Part shown: positions 50,238 through 58,997 of the stretch, one piece after another | Position numbering within the stretch: position 1 is the first letter of the stretch | Layout: each line of letters begins with the position of its first letter | NCBI GenBank assembly: GCA_034522495.1 | Contig: JAXHLG010000002.1 | Coordinates: forward strand, 186,001 to 250,000 | Origin: JAXHLG01 sp034522495 | Lineage (GTDB): Bacteria; Patescibacteriota; Minisyncoccia; Moranbacterales; DUUL01 | DNA: 64,000 bases | Reading direction: 5' to 3' | Program-made: the position numbers and the translations under genes | The notes under the pieces: model-generated | The model's input: only the letters and a program-made list of their open reading frames with translations | Databases searched by the model: none | Told to the model about the DNA's origin: nothing

Positions 50238-51428
50238 ATGACAGAGACAAGTATTTACCGGCAGCTCGGCATCGACCCGAAAAAGGCTAGCGTCAGGGAA
50301 ATTTTCGGCAAAATAGTGGACAATGATACCCCTCACGCTTTTGTTAATATGAAACGGGATCCGGATTTTCCGGAACTATTTTTCACCAAGCATCCCGACG
50401 GCGACGGCAGCAAATTTCTCCAACGCCTGCTCCACGTGGAGGAGACCGGCGAAATAGAGGCCATCCAAGGGGCGGTGGACGACGCTTTTGAAATGAATTT
50501 CGGAGATATCGCCGCCAGCGGATTCGTCTCCGGCAAAGTGGTCATCACTCAAATTCTGGAATTCAATGGCGCTTATGTGGAAAAAGAAGCCATCATGAGG
50601 CAAATTGCCATCAGAGTGGCCGAACTCCTCGACTTTTACAGAAAAAACGGCTTTGACCTGACTTACTTTATGGGAGGAGAAACAGCCGATTTGCCCAATC
50701 AAACGTCCTCCGTAATATATTGCGCCGATTTCTATGCCCGCACGCTAGAGAGCAATATCATCACTGGAGAAAACATTGCTCCGGGAGATAAAATCTACGG
50801 TTTTGCCAGCTACGGCCAAGCCGCTTGGGAGCCGCAATATAATTTCGGGCTGATGTCCAATGGAGCCACTCAGGGCCGCCAATATCTAATGTCCGAGGAG
50901 TACAACCGGAAATACCCGTATCTGGTAGGCTACGGTAAGCCTTTCAAAGGCCGATTCAAAGTTGCTGATCCGTTTCCCGACGCACCCGAATTCACTATGA
51001 GCCAAGCTCTTTTGTCTCCCACCAGAAACTGGTCTTTGATTATCAAGAAGATCATCGACAAGCTCAAGCAACGGGGCATTTTCGACCAGCTGCACGGCAT
51101 CAGCATGAATACCGGCGGCGGAGCCACCAAAATTGCCCATGTTGGCCAGGGCATCACCTATCGCAAACGCATGCCCGAACCGCCTCCGCTCTTTCAGTTG
51201 ATCAAGGAAGAATCCAAGGAAAACTGGAAGCATATGTTCGAATCCTTCAACTGCGGGGTCGGCATAGATGCGGTAGGGGAAGACACTCTTGATTTTTCCC
51301 TTGCTCTGGAGGAGGTTGCCGAGGAAATCCAAATTGAACTTTTTGATCTCGGCCGTTGCGAGGGAAACCGGGGTCAAGAAAACGAAGTAATCCTGGAAAC
51401 CCCCTACGGAACTTTTGATAACTACTAA
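50238..51428 (+). CDS. purM: Phosphoribosylformylglycinamidine cyclo-ligase-like (PurM family)
   Basis: Closes FGAM to AIR in step five of purine synthesis. At 396 residues it is longer than E. coli PurM (345) and similar to the longer form in Bacteroidota. Motifs include VDDAFEMNFGDIAASGFVSG (usual GVGTK/DDxxxN type region), YFMGGETADLPNQTSS, which is the GGETAEMPG-type signature of the family, and HGISMNTGGGATKI (usual GGG-x-x-N/E region). A very good Shine-Dalgarno (AAGGAGG) precedes ATG 50238, and a strong terminator follows the stop. The gene belongs with purN and purL, so a role in de novo synthesis or salvage-linked steps is likely. Confidence 0.85.
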   Translation: MTETSIYRQLGIDPKKASVREIFGKIVDNDTPHAFVNMKRDPDFPELFFTKHPDGDGSKFLQRLLHVEETGEIEAIQGAVDDAFEMNFGDIAASGFVSGKVVITQILEFNGAYVEKEAIMRQIAIRVAELLDFYRKNGFDLTYFMGGETADLPNQTSSVIYCADFYARTLESNIITGENIAPGDKIYGFASYGQAAWEPQYNFGLMSNGATQGRQYLMSEEYNRKYPYLVGYGKPFKGRFKVADPFPDAPEFTMSQALLSPTRNWSLIIKKIIDKLKQRGIFDQLHGISMNTGGGATKIAHVGQGITYRKRMPEPPPLFQLIKEESKENWKHMFESFNCGVGIDAVGEDTLDFSLALEEVAEEIQIELFDLGRCEGNRGQENEVILETPYGTFDNY

Positions 51429-51434
51429 TCTTTC

Positions 51435-51475
51435 AAATATCCCTAACTTGATCTCAGGTTGGGGATATTTTATTT
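51435..51475 (+). terminator. Terminator after purM
   Basis: Stem aaatatccc(ta) / ggggatatttt with loop cttgatctcaggtt followed by ATTTT. Confidence 0.7.
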
Positions 51476-51757
51476 CAAAAAGACCGCCTGGAAATCCAAG
51501 CGGCCTAAGAAATTGCGACTTTTAGGGGATCGGAAACAGCCTCTTCAAATACTTTTGCAAAACCAGAGCTTTTCCGACTCCGAATTTTTTTTCCTCCGAA
51601 AATTATTCCTCTTAATCCCTTTCCGCCTCTTTACCCCCCCAACCCTTTTATTTTTCCAACTACTCATCAGGAAAATTTTAGAGCAATTAGAGTCACACCG
51701 CTTTAATAATATAAATTTTTTACATATTTTGCCCCGCACTGCGGGGCAGGCCCTAAC

Positions 51758-51945
51758 TAGGAGAGCAAGAAAAAACAGTTTGATTATTGAATATTGAAGT
51801 TTGAGATTTGTTTGTGTCCTTGTATCTTGCGTCCTTGTATCTTTCCTTGAATTTCCAATTTATATTGATTTCAACGAGTTTGATGAAGCCAAAGCCGCCG
51901 GCTACCGCGAAGCCACCAACTGCCCGTAAGACAAGAGACGGGAAG
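51758..51945 (+). repeat. Tandem block, copy 1
   Basis: See 52080-52280: about 85-90% identical, spaced 322 bp. It contains a stop-terminated FNEFDEAKAAGYREATNCP frame. Confidence 0.7.
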
Positions 51946-52079
51946 TGGGAAATAAGAAATTGTTTTGATTGCTTGATATTGGTTTTTGACAGTTAGCTTG
52001 GTCACTGGAATTAAGGACACAAGGAGACAAGAAACAAGCACCAAACAAGAAACAATTTACCAAATCACCTGTCTGCTCT

Positions 52080-52280
52080 TAGGAGAGCAAAAAAAACAGT
52101 TTGATTATTGAATATTGAAGTTTGAGATTTGTTTGTATCCTTGTATCTTGTGTCCTTGTTTCTTTCTTTGAATTTCCAATTTATATTGATTTCAACGAGT
52201 TTCAACGAGTTCGACGAAGCCAAAGCCGCCGGCTACCGCAAAGCCACCAACTGCCCGTGAAATGAGAGGCGGAATGTGGG
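52080..52280 (+). repeat. Tandem block, copy 2
   Basis: The same block with tttcaacgagtttcaacgag duplicated inside; it contains FDEAKAAGYRKATNCP followed by TGA. Both copies keep the frame better than the flanks. Confidence 0.7.
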
Positions 52281-52364
52281 ATTTGAGAAATGAGAGTTGG
52301 GAGATGGTAAGTGAGAGATTTTTTATCTCCTCCTCAACAATGAAACAATAAAGCAATGAAATAA

Positions 52365-52640
52365 TCATTTCTCAACCTCAATCGCTTTTCCCTCAATAAT
52401 AGCTTGGGAGATTTTTTTTCTGGCTCGGGCGAGGATTCGTTGAAAAGTGCTTTGGGAGGTGTTCATTTTTTCCGCGCACTCCACTTGCTCCAATTCCAAA
52501 ACCTCCTTCAAGCGCAGGGCCTCGGCTTCTTCTTTGGAAATATGAACGATTTCCAGATCCCGGATCGGCACTCCCCGGGGCTTGAAGTAGGTAACTTTTG
52601 GATTAAACCTTACCCTCCGGCACATTCTCGGTCTTGGCAT
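52365..52640 (-). CDS. DUF134 family protein
   Basis: A 91-residue member of the DUF134/UPF0251 family of small helix-turn-helix proteins. MPRPRMCRRVRFNPKVTYF at the N-terminus is the family signature (Cys and Arg-rich), and EALRLKEVLELEQVECAEKM then NTSQSTFQRILARARKKI forms the sigma-like HTH. Likely a DNA-binding regulator, target unknown. I start at the ATG at 52640; the longer frame extends into an acatttaaacatct repeat. The DUF5320 gene follows upstream on the same strand, a pairing seen in many anaerobes. Confidence 0.88.
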   Translation of the reverse strand: MPRPRMCRRVRFNPKVTYFKPRGVPIRDLEIVHISKEEAEALRLKEVLELEQVECAEKMNTSQSTFQRILARARKKISQAIIEGKAIEVEK

Positions 52641-52914
52641 GGAATCATTTAAACATTTAAACATCTAAACATACGAGGCTTGTAAATTCTCTTGCAAAGC
52701 GACATAAAACAGGGCAAAGTATCTAAACATGACTCCCTTTTTTTCTCAAAGGGGGATTAAGGGGGACTTCAAGAACCCAATCGCCCCCCCCCATTTCCTA
52801 ATACACCATTATACCAATAAACAAATCCCTTTCCACCCCTTAATCCTATTAATCCCACTTTTTCTTCTCTATGTAACTATTTAGTTAGCCATTCAACAAT
52901 GTAGTCTCTTTAGG
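52641..52914. other. Spacer between DUF134 and DUF5320 genes
   Basis: It contains the acatttaaacatctaaacat repeat, a degraded ttgtaaattctcttgcaaag hairpin module (compare 17830 and 57329), a C10 run near 52785, and attagttagccattcaacaa-type text. No gene. Confidence 0.5.
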
Positions 52915-53166
52915 TCAATTTGAGTAATTTTTATCATCCTTTTCTTCCTTCAAAGACTCAATCTCTTCCTTGATAGCATCCAGTTCCTCTTTTAGCATCT
53001 CTTTTTCTTCCTCGAGCGCTTGCAGTTCGTTCTTTCGCGACCAGAACCTTCTTCCGCATCCGAAACCTCTTCCTCGGCCCATGCCGAATCCGCCGCCGCA
53101 GGGACCCATGCCTCTGCCCGAGCCGGGACCCATGCCGGCCGGACCTGTTCCGTTAAACTTTGGCAT
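52915..53166 (-). CDS. DUF5320-like Gly-rich protein with coiled coil
   Basis: An 83-residue protein of the DUF5320 type: a Gly/Met/Pro/Cys-rich N-terminus (MPKFNGTGPAGMGPGSGRGM and GFGMGRGRGFGCGRRF) and an acidic coiled-coil C-terminus (LQALEEEKEMLKEELDAIKE). Its function is not known; genes like it often lie next to DUF134 and dinitrogenase iron-molybdenum cofactor-binding genes. The start is the ATG at 53166, with Shine-Dalgarno GGGAGGTG on the reverse strand. The next gene upstream on the same strand is absent, so this leads a two-gene unit. Confidence 0.8.
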   Translation of the reverse strand: MPKFNGTGPAGMGPGSGRGMGPCGGGFGMGRGRGFGCGRRFWSRKNELQALEEEKEMLKEELDAIKEEIESLKEEKDDKNYSN

Positions 53167-53352
53167 AAAATTCACCTCCCTTCTGTAATAATAAGCGTAA
53201 ATACATATTCGCAATAATAATTATTAATCTCTATCTCTCCTGCTATCTATTATGAATATATACCCAAAATTATTTCACATCAACCCCTTTTCATTGCAAA
53301 AATATAGATTTTAATCTATATTTAAATATATATTTAAAATTAACTTGAATTT

Positions 53353-53523
53353 ATGAGAAGAAAATTAAACGAAAGAAAAACCCGCAAAATCTTTAAAACC
53401 GGCGACAGTTATGCTATAACTTTACCCAAGGGCATGGTCCGAGAACTCGGCTGGCAAGAAAAACAAAAAGTCACCGCCGAACTTCAAGGAAAAAAGATAA
53501 TAATTCAGGATTGGGAGAAGTAA
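53353..53523 (+). CDS. AbrB/MazE-like (SpoVT fold) small DNA-binding protein
   Basis: A 56-residue protein with the SpoVT-AbrB swapped-hairpin pattern: RKIFKTGDSYAITLPKGMVR then ELGWQEKQKVTAELQGKKII. MazE-type antitoxins and AbrB-like regulators share this fold. No toxin gene is next to it, so it is either an orphan antitoxin or a stand-alone regulator. The ATG at 53353 is preceded by AT-rich DNA. Confidence 0.75.
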   Translation: MRRKLNERKTRKIFKTGDSYAITLPKGMVRELGWQEKQKVTAELQGKKIIIQDWEK

Positions 53524-53930
53524 AACAGATTTATGATTTACGATTTATGATTTACGACCTGTCGCTTGGGACTGAAGTTGCTGGATTTTTTAAAATGGTG
53601 TTTTGTGTTAAGCTAATGGAAATCAGAAGAGAAATCAAATCCACAAAGCACAATCCACCAAACGTACTACGGTCTCGTTTCTTTTGTAGAAATTTACAAA
53701 GATAACGGAAACAACCGCAGCTTAAAACTCAAAGCCAGTAGTTATTTGTTTGGTTTTAGGTTTTGAGATGTAGCTTTTCCCGCTACCTTTATGATTTTTA
53801 ATGAAAGCGGGACCCCGCAAAGCGGTGGGACTTTTGACTTTTGACTTTTGAGTTTCTCTTTTTTCATATAAACTATATTTTCTAATCAACATTTGATACT
53901 TGGTATATAAAGAGTAAATATCCGGAATTC
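53524..53930. other. Gene-free stretch upstream of dnaG
   Basis: A tttatgatttacgatttatgatttacg run, ordinary-looking DNA with no long frame, an aaaagcgggaccccgcaaagcggtgggac hairpin at 53804-53831, and a cttttgacttttgacttttgag run. A compact promoter is not obvious; dnaG begins right after a ttgatacttggtatataaag stretch that could act as one. Confidence 0.55.
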
Positions 53931-55709
53931 ATGGAAGTCACGGATCAAATCAAGGAACGCCTCAACGTCGCCGAGCTGGTCGGCGAATATTTGAAGCTGG
54001 AAAAAGCCGGCACCAACTACAAGGCGCTCTGTCCGTTCCACAACGAGAAAACTCCTTCTTTCATGGTCAATCCGGAAAGAAACTTTTGGTACTGCTTCGG
54101 TTGTCAAAAAGGAGGGGATGTCTTCACCTTTGTGATGGAAATGGAAGGGTTGGAATTCCGCGAAGCCTTGGAACGCCTTGCCGACAGATCCGGCGTAGAA
54201 ATCCCCAGGTTCAAAAAGAAAGACCCCAGAGAAAAACAGCAGAAAGAGAAGCTTTATGAAATTGTTGAGTCCGCCAATCAATTCTTTCAAAATCAGCTCA
54301 GTTCTTCGCCCTTGGGAAGCCAAGCGAAAAAATATCTCCAAGAAAGATCAATACCGGAAGACCAAATCAGCCAATTTCAAATCGGTTTGGCGCCCGATAG
54401 CTGGAGCAGCCTCCTGGAATATCTGCTTGAAAGCGGCTACTCTCTTTCAGACATAGCCAAAACCGGGCTGCTAGTCCAGAAAGCAAACACCTCCGGCGGC
54501 GGCAAAAGCGACTATTACGACCGCTTTCGGGGAAGGATAATGTTTCCCATTTCCGATCAGGTCGGAAAAATCGTCGGTCATTCCGCCAGGGTGATGCCCG
54601 GCGGAGACGAATCCAGCGCTAAATATATCAACACCCCCCAAACTGAGATCTACGATAAAAGCCGGATTCTCTACGGCCTGAATCTGGCCAAAACAGCCAT
54701 CAAGAGGGAAGGCTTTGCGGTAGTGGTGGAGGGAAACATGGATGTGATGGCCTCCTTCGGCGCGGGAGTGGAAAACATCGTGGCTGTTTCCGGCACCGCC
54801 CTGACCCCCGAACAAATAGACATTTTGAAACGCTATACCGCAAACGTGAAGCTCTGTTTCGATATGGATGAAGCCGGACAGAAAGCTGTGTTCAGCAGTG
54901 TTCAGACTTGCCTGGAAAGGGAAGTGGACACGGAAGTTGTTCTGCTTCCGGACGGATTCAAGGACGTTAACGATCTTACCATCAAAGATCCCTCCTCTTG
55001 GAAGAAAGCCGTTGAAGCATCTTCTCCGGTGATGGAATATTTTTTCAGCGCAATAACAAACAGGCATGATCGTAATAACCCCAAAGGGAAACGATTGATT
55101 GCCAGCGAGTTTCTCAATATAGTCAAGCATATCGCCGACCCGATTGAACAAAGCTACTGGATAAAAAAACTCTCCGATGCCATCCAAGTGGAAGAAGATA
55201 CATTGACGCAAGTCTTAGAAAAAGTTAAAGTGAAAAATGTTGATAGAAGAGAGAAAAATGATAGCAGTCAAAAAACCGCTTCCAAAACCAAAAACACAGT
55301 CAAGAGCAGAAAAGCCGGTCTTCAGGAAAGATTGGTAGGCCTTTTTAGTTTATACAAAGACCAGCTCGGCCCAGACATGGAAGAGGCGGAGAATCTCCTG
55401 GAAGAATCTTATCTGGAAATCTTTAAAAAAATCCAAAAAGGCGAATTGGAAGGAATTCAAGAAAAAGTGGGAGAATGCGAAGTGCAAGTCAAATACGGAT
55501 ATGATGACAAAACCGGATTTATGGAGCTGGAAGTTGACCCGGAAAAAGAGTGGGAACACATCAAAAAGGAGCTGGCAGGGGAAATCAAGAGAAAACAATT
55601 GAGAGACATTGTCTGGGACATCAAAAGAGCCGAAGAAGACGGCGACGAAGAAAGCCTCCAAATCCTAATGGACAACTTCTCCAAGCTTTCCAGAGAGTTA
55701 GGAGAATGA
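53931..55709 (+). CDS. dnaG: DNA primase DnaG
   Basis: Makes RNA primers at the replication fork. The CHC2 zinc ribbon is complete (C34, H37, C55, C58 in LCPFHNEK and WYCFGCQKGGD), followed by the catalytic core and Toprim domain: FAVVVEGNMDVMASFGAGVE with Glu of the Toprim glutamate near residue 266, and LCFDMDEAGQKAV carrying the DxD acidic pair. The remaining C-terminal part is helical and shorter than in E. coli; total 592 residues. It is followed 223 bp later by rpoD, the conserved dnaG-rpoD order of the macromolecular synthesis operon, but rpsU is not present upstream. Confidence 0.95.
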   Translation: MEVTDQIKERLNVAELVGEYLKLEKAGTNYKALCPFHNEKTPSFMVNPERNFWYCFGCQKGGDVFTFVMEMEGLEFREALERLADRSGVEIPRFKKKDPREKQQKEKLYEIVESANQFFQNQLSSSPLGSQAKKYLQERSIPEDQISQFQIGLAPDSWSSLLEYLLESGYSLSDIAKTGLLVQKANTSGGGKSDYYDRFRGRIMFPISDQVGKIVGHSARVMPGGDESSAKYINTPQTEIYDKSRILYGLNLAKTAIKREGFAVVVEGNMDVMASFGAGVENIVAVSGTALTPEQIDILKRYTANVKLCFDMDEAGQKAVFSSVQTCLEREVDTEVVLLPDGFKDVNDLTIKDPSSWKKAVEASSPVMEYFFSAITNRHDRNNPKGKRLIASEFLNIVKHIADPIEQSYWIKKLSDAIQVEEDTLTQVLEKVKVKNVDRREKNDSSQKTASKTKNTVKSRKAGLQERLVGLFSLYKDQLGPDMEEAENLLEESYLEIFKKIQKGELEGIQEKVGECEVQVKYGYDDKTGFMELEVDPEKEWEHIKKELAGEIKRKQLRDIVWDIKRAEEDGDEESLQILMDNFSKLSRELGE

Positions 55710-55932
55710 TAGGAAATGCAAAGATTAAACATCAAAATGCAAAATGACAAAGAAAAATTTAAAAATAAAGTCATTTTATTTTCCTTGATTTTAAATTTAT
55801 AAAGCCTCTTTTCTTTTTGAATTGTCACTTTGATTTTTGATTTTTTCATTTTGATTTTTTAAACTTATCAATAATAAGATAATAAGACTCGCTTCAATAT
55901 ATTCATTCTAAATATTTGTAAATCTTATACAA
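55710..55932. other. dnaG-rpoD spacer
   Basis: AT-rich, with aaatttataaagcctcttttctttttg-type text. No gene, no clear terminator. Confidence 0.4.
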
Positions 55933-57243
55933 ATGGTTATGCCAAATAACAAGGAAAAACAAGCTTCTTCAAGAAATCCTTCTTCAGAGGAAGCCAAAGA
56001 AGAAAAATCGAGCCAAAAGACCGAAAAGTCTTCTTTTTTGTCATCTCCAGAAAAGCAAAAGGAAAAAGAGCCGGACCGAAAAGAGGCCGACGGCGGGAGT
56101 GGCAAAAAAAAGGGCTCTTCCGGTCCGGCTTTGAACAGCATTCAAGACAAGGGAATCAAAAATCTCTTGGGCAGAGGCCGCCAAAGGGGATTTGTTACCG
56201 AGGAGGAAATAATCCATGAATTGGGCGACATCGAAAGGAATCTGGAGAGGCTGGAAGAATTTTATGACAAAGCGGACAAGTTCGGAGTGAAGGTGATATC
56301 TTCCGAAGACGTGCTTAAAGATGAAATTGAAAGAGAGGCCCAAAAAAACGAAGTTGGCAAAAAAAGAAAGAAGATTGAAAAAGAGGTTAAAAAACAAGAA
56401 AAAACGGATGTTCACGACGCCGACTCCATTCAGATGTACTTGCGCGAAATCGGCAAAGTGGATCTTTTAAACTCAGATGAAGAAATTGCCTTGGCCAAAG
56501 CTATAGAACAGGAAGACCAATCCGCCAAACAGAGATTAACCGAGGCCAACCTCCGGCTGGTGGTTTCTATTGCCAAAAAATACGTGGGCAGAAGCCACAA
56601 TCTTTCTTTTCTGGATTTAATTCAAGAGGGAAATATCGGGCTTTTCAAAGCCGTGGAAAAATTCGATTACCGCAAAGGCTACAAATTCTCCACCTACGCC
56701 ACTTGGTGGATCCGCCAAGCCATTACCAGAGCCATTGCCGACCAATCCAGAACTATCCGCATCCCGGTCCACATGGTGGAAACCATCAATAAATATATCC
56801 AAGTGGTCAGAAGCTTGGTCCAGGAACTGGGAAGAGAGCCGCTGCCGGAAGAAATCGCCGCGGAAATGGACATGGAAATTAAGAAAGTCCGCCACATCAT
56901 GAAAGTTTCCCAGGAAACCATTTCCCTGGAAACCTCTATCGGCGACGACGACAGTGAAAGCGTCCTCAGCGACTTTATTGAAGACACCGACTCCGTGATG
57001 CCTCATCAAATCGCCTCCAGAACCCTTTTAAAAAGCCACCTTAACGAAGTGCTGGAACAGCTGACCCTGCGGGAGCAGAAAATTCTCCGCATCCGTTTCG
57101 GCCTGGAAGACGGAGTGATGCATACCCTGGAAGAAGTCGGCAACGAGTTCGGCGTGACCCGCGAGAGAATCCGCCAAATAGAAGCCAAGGCCCTGGAAAA
57201 AATCCGCGCCATGAAAGGCATGGACAAACTGAAGGACTACTAG
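55933..57243 (+). CDS. rpoD: RNA polymerase primary sigma factor RpoD
   Basis: The main promoter-recognition subunit. The N-terminal 150 residues are an acidic, Lys/Glu-rich extension without the typical region 1.1. Then come regions 1.2 to 2.4 (ADSIQMYLREIGKVDLLNSD, NLRLVVSIAKKYVGRSHNLS, FLDLIQEGNIGLFKAVEKFD, YKFSTYATWWIRQAITRAIA), region 3 (VHMVETINKYIQVV), and region 4 (LTLREQKILRIRFGLEDG and VTRERIRQIEAKALEKIR) with the -35 helix. All DNA-binding elements for TATAAT/TTGACA promoters are intact. Confidence 0.95.
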   Translation: MVMPNNKEKQASSRNPSSEEAKEEKSSQKTEKSSFLSSPEKQKEKEPDRKEADGGSGKKKGSSGPALNSIQDKGIKNLLGRGRQRGFVTEEEIIHELGDIERNLERLEEFYDKADKFGVKVISSEDVLKDEIEREAQKNEVGKKRKKIEKEVKKQEKTDVHDADSIQMYLREIGKVDLLNSDEEIALAKAIEQEDQSAKQRLTEANLRLVVSIAKKYVGRSHNLSFLDLIQEGNIGLFKAVEKFDYRKGYKFSTYATWWIRQAITRAIADQSRTIRIPVHMVETINKYIQVVRSLVQELGREPLPEEIAAEMDMEIKKVRHIMKVSQETISLETSIGDDDSESVLSDFIEDTDSVMPHQIASRTLLKSHLNEVLEQLTLREQKILRIRFGLEDGVMHTLEEVGNEFGVTRERIRQIEAKALEKIRAMKGMDKLKDY

Positions 57244-58084
57244 AAGTCATATTAACATATTAACATTTTAACATGTTATCATGTTATCATGTTATCATTT
57301 AAACATATTATCATATTATCATTTAAACCCCGTAAATTCTCCCGCTAATCGGGATCACACGGGGCGAAATATTTAAACAAGCGGAGGGTTTATAAAGTTA
57401 AGAAAGTGAGGCCAAGTGAAGGCAAACGGAAATATACAAGTGAAGCAAGTTGCCATTGAGCTCCTCTAGCGTTTTTTCTAAAACAAATAATTAATGAAGA
57501 AAAATTGAGGCATTAGCATACCTTCAAGGTGTGAAATTTTCACACCTTGAAGGTATGTGGATTTTTTGCAATAATCTTTCCCGGAGCCGGCTTATTGGCC
57601 CAATTATTGCTTTTTTTATCAAGGCTGGTTTAACAACCCCCTTTTTTATCCCCTTTTACCCCATTTATCCCATCTCTCTCATTAGATATTCCCATTTAAA
57701 CCCATACCCCCCTTAGCTTTTTTAGCACTCTTCTTAACACCCTTCTGGTTGGAGTGAACGCTTAATTTTTAACAGGCTCTAATTTCACGCCAAAACTATC
57801 CTGTGTCCATGTGTTAAAATGCTAACATGATAAGATGTTAAAATGATAATATGCTAACATGAACATGGATTACCTTTGACTTTCCTCCCATTCTCTGCTA
57901 ATCTATGCCTGTATTAATCAAAACTAGAATACCCCCTCAGTTTTTGCTTTGATAATTGTGTTTTGTGCTTTGTTTGCCTGCCCCGTGGGAGCGCAGCGAC
58001 TTTATAGGAGGGGAATTGTGATTTGTGTTTTAATTTATAAATACCAATTTCCCAATTTCCCAATTTCCAAATATACTGCCAAAC
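57244..58084. repeat. Gene-free stretch between rpoD and tRNA-Arg
   Basis: It has attaacatattaacattttaacatgttatcatgttatca drifting repeats (57250-57320), a gtaaattctcccgctaatcgggatcacacgggg module (57329-57364), a agtgaggccaagtgaaggca run like the repeats in 2785-4062, a strong hairpin taccttcaaggtgtg / cacaccttgaaggta (57521-57556), then a block of ttttttatccccttttacccc. No gene is supported on either strand; short frames cross repeats. Confidence 0.65.
57521..57556. repeat. Perfect inverted repeat (hairpin)
   Basis: Arms taccttcaaggtgtgaa and ttcacaccttgaaggta, about 17 bp, closely spaced. A half-related cacaccttgaaggtgtg is at 12044-12060. Confidence 0.75.
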
Positions 58085-58158
58085 GTCCCGGTAGCTCAGC
58101 TGGATAGAGCAACGGCCTTCTAAGCCGTAGGCCGCAGGTTCGAATCCTGCCCGGGACG
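58085..58158 (+). tRNA. tRNA-Arg (TCT)
   Basis: 74 nt. Acceptor gtcccgg / ccgggac, D arm agctcagctggatagagcaacgg, anticodon TCT in ggccttctaagcc, T arm gcaggttcgaatcctgc. Discriminator G; CCA not encoded. Confidence 0.95.
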
Positions 58159-58232
58159 CCGTGAACCGCGTAGGGTTCACGGCCATGAAACCCAACGCGG
58201 TTCATGGCTGTAATCCTAACGCATTTTTTCCT
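58159..58232 (+). repeat. Inverted repeat between tRNA-Arg and GIY-YIG gene
   Basis: ccgtgaaccgcg (58160-58171) and cgcggttcatgg (58197-58208) are inverted, with an inner pair gggttcacgg / ccatgaaacc. It parallels the inverted repeats after tRNA-Ser at 35281. Confidence 0.6.
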
Positions 58233-58496
58233 ATGTTCTACGTTTACGTACTCAAAAGCAAAAAGGACAACAAGCTTTACATTGGCTTTACTTCTGATTT
58301 AAAAAGAAGATTAGCTGAACATGAAAAAGGAAAAACAAATTCAACCAAGCTGAGGCTGCCTCTGGATTTAGTTTATTATGAAGCCCATAAATCAGAGGCC
58401 GATGCCAGAAGAAGAGAAAAATATTTCAAGACCAGCAAGGGCAAGAGCAGCCTGAAGCAGATGCTGAGAGATTCTCTTATAAGTGATGAAATATAG
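58233..58496 (+). CDS. GIY-YIG nuclease domain protein, tRNA-Arg-linked
   Basis: An 87-residue protein of the same family as the one at 35370: MFYVYVLKSKKDNKLYIGFT (GIY and YIG strands), SDLKRRLAEHEKGKTNSTKL (Arg helix) and KSEADARRREKYFKTSKGKS (Glu helix). Roughly half of the aligned residues agree with the other copy. I start at ATG 58233, 74 bp past the tRNA; an upstream in-frame extension overlaps the inverted repeat. No Shine-Dalgarno. Unknown role. Confidence 0.85.
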   Translation: MFYVYVLKSKKDNKLYIGFTSDLKRRLAEHEKGKTNSTKLRLPLDLVYYEAHKSEADARRREKYFKTSKGKSSLKQMLRDSLISDEI

Positions 58497-58997
58497 TTGT
58501 ATATCTATTAAGTCTTATGCGATTCGGCAAGTGTGAGTTCCGCCGGATCGTCCACTTCAATATCCTCCGGCGACTTCCCAAAGCCGTTTTTTTATCAAAA
58601 AACTTGTAAAAAAGGCCTGAAGGTGGTATTTTAAATTTAGATTAATGAAACTACTGAAGAATACAGAAATCCTCTTGAAATGTCATCCTGATGAAAATCA
58701 GGATCTCCATGAATAAGCTATTTTTGCAAATTTATAGATTCTGAATCCCGCCAGAGGCGGATAAACAAGTTCAGAATGACATTCTTCAGTGGTTTCATTA
58801 ATATAGATATATGAAAAGCAACCAACACAAGCAAATAATCTTCCTCCCAGCAGTCTTATTTTTGGTTGTTTTTTAAAATTAAGACACAACAATGAAAAGA
58901 ATAATCACATTAATAGCTCTGCCCATCCTGATTTTCTTGATCGTTTTAATGATGATTTATATTGTTGATTTAATAATTAAGTTTAATAATTAAAACA
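58497..58997. repeat. Gene-free stretch with MITE M1 copy 3
   Basis: After the nuclease gene there is a gccggatcgtccacttcaatatcctccggcga hairpin (58532-58563), MITE M1 copy 3 (58647-58796), then two very short frames of 21 and 33 codons with hydrophobic products (58811 and 58892) that I do not annotate as genes. Confidence 0.6.
58647..58796. mobile_element. MITE M1, copy 3, with TSD attaat
   Basis: Termini gaaactactgaagaat and attcttcagtggtttc, flanked by attaat on both sides (58641-58646 and 58797-58802), a perfect 6-bp target duplication. The interior matches copy 1 in reverse orientation (for example tagattctgaatcccg). Confidence 0.85.

Larger units (their letters stand above)
51429..52364. 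repeat. Gene-free stretch with a tandem 200-bp repeat and gene remnants
   Basis: After the purM terminator come AT-rich DNA with a cccgcactgcggggcag hairpin, then two copies (51758-51945 and 52080-52280) of a block starting taggagagcaagaaaaaac and ending cgccggctaccgcgaagcca. Both copies contain the same conserved reading frame, NEFDEAKAAGYREATNCP, each ending in a stop, which looks like a gene remnant. No complete gene. Confidence 0.7.

Noticed and set aside
53353..53523. Complete toxin-antitoxin pair with the AbrB/MazE-like gene
   Set aside because: No adjacent toxin-like gene on either side.
57914..58195. Reverse-strand frame across tRNA-Arg (SRAGFEPAAYGLEG...)
   Set aside because: A familiar artefact of translating the complement of a tRNA gene.
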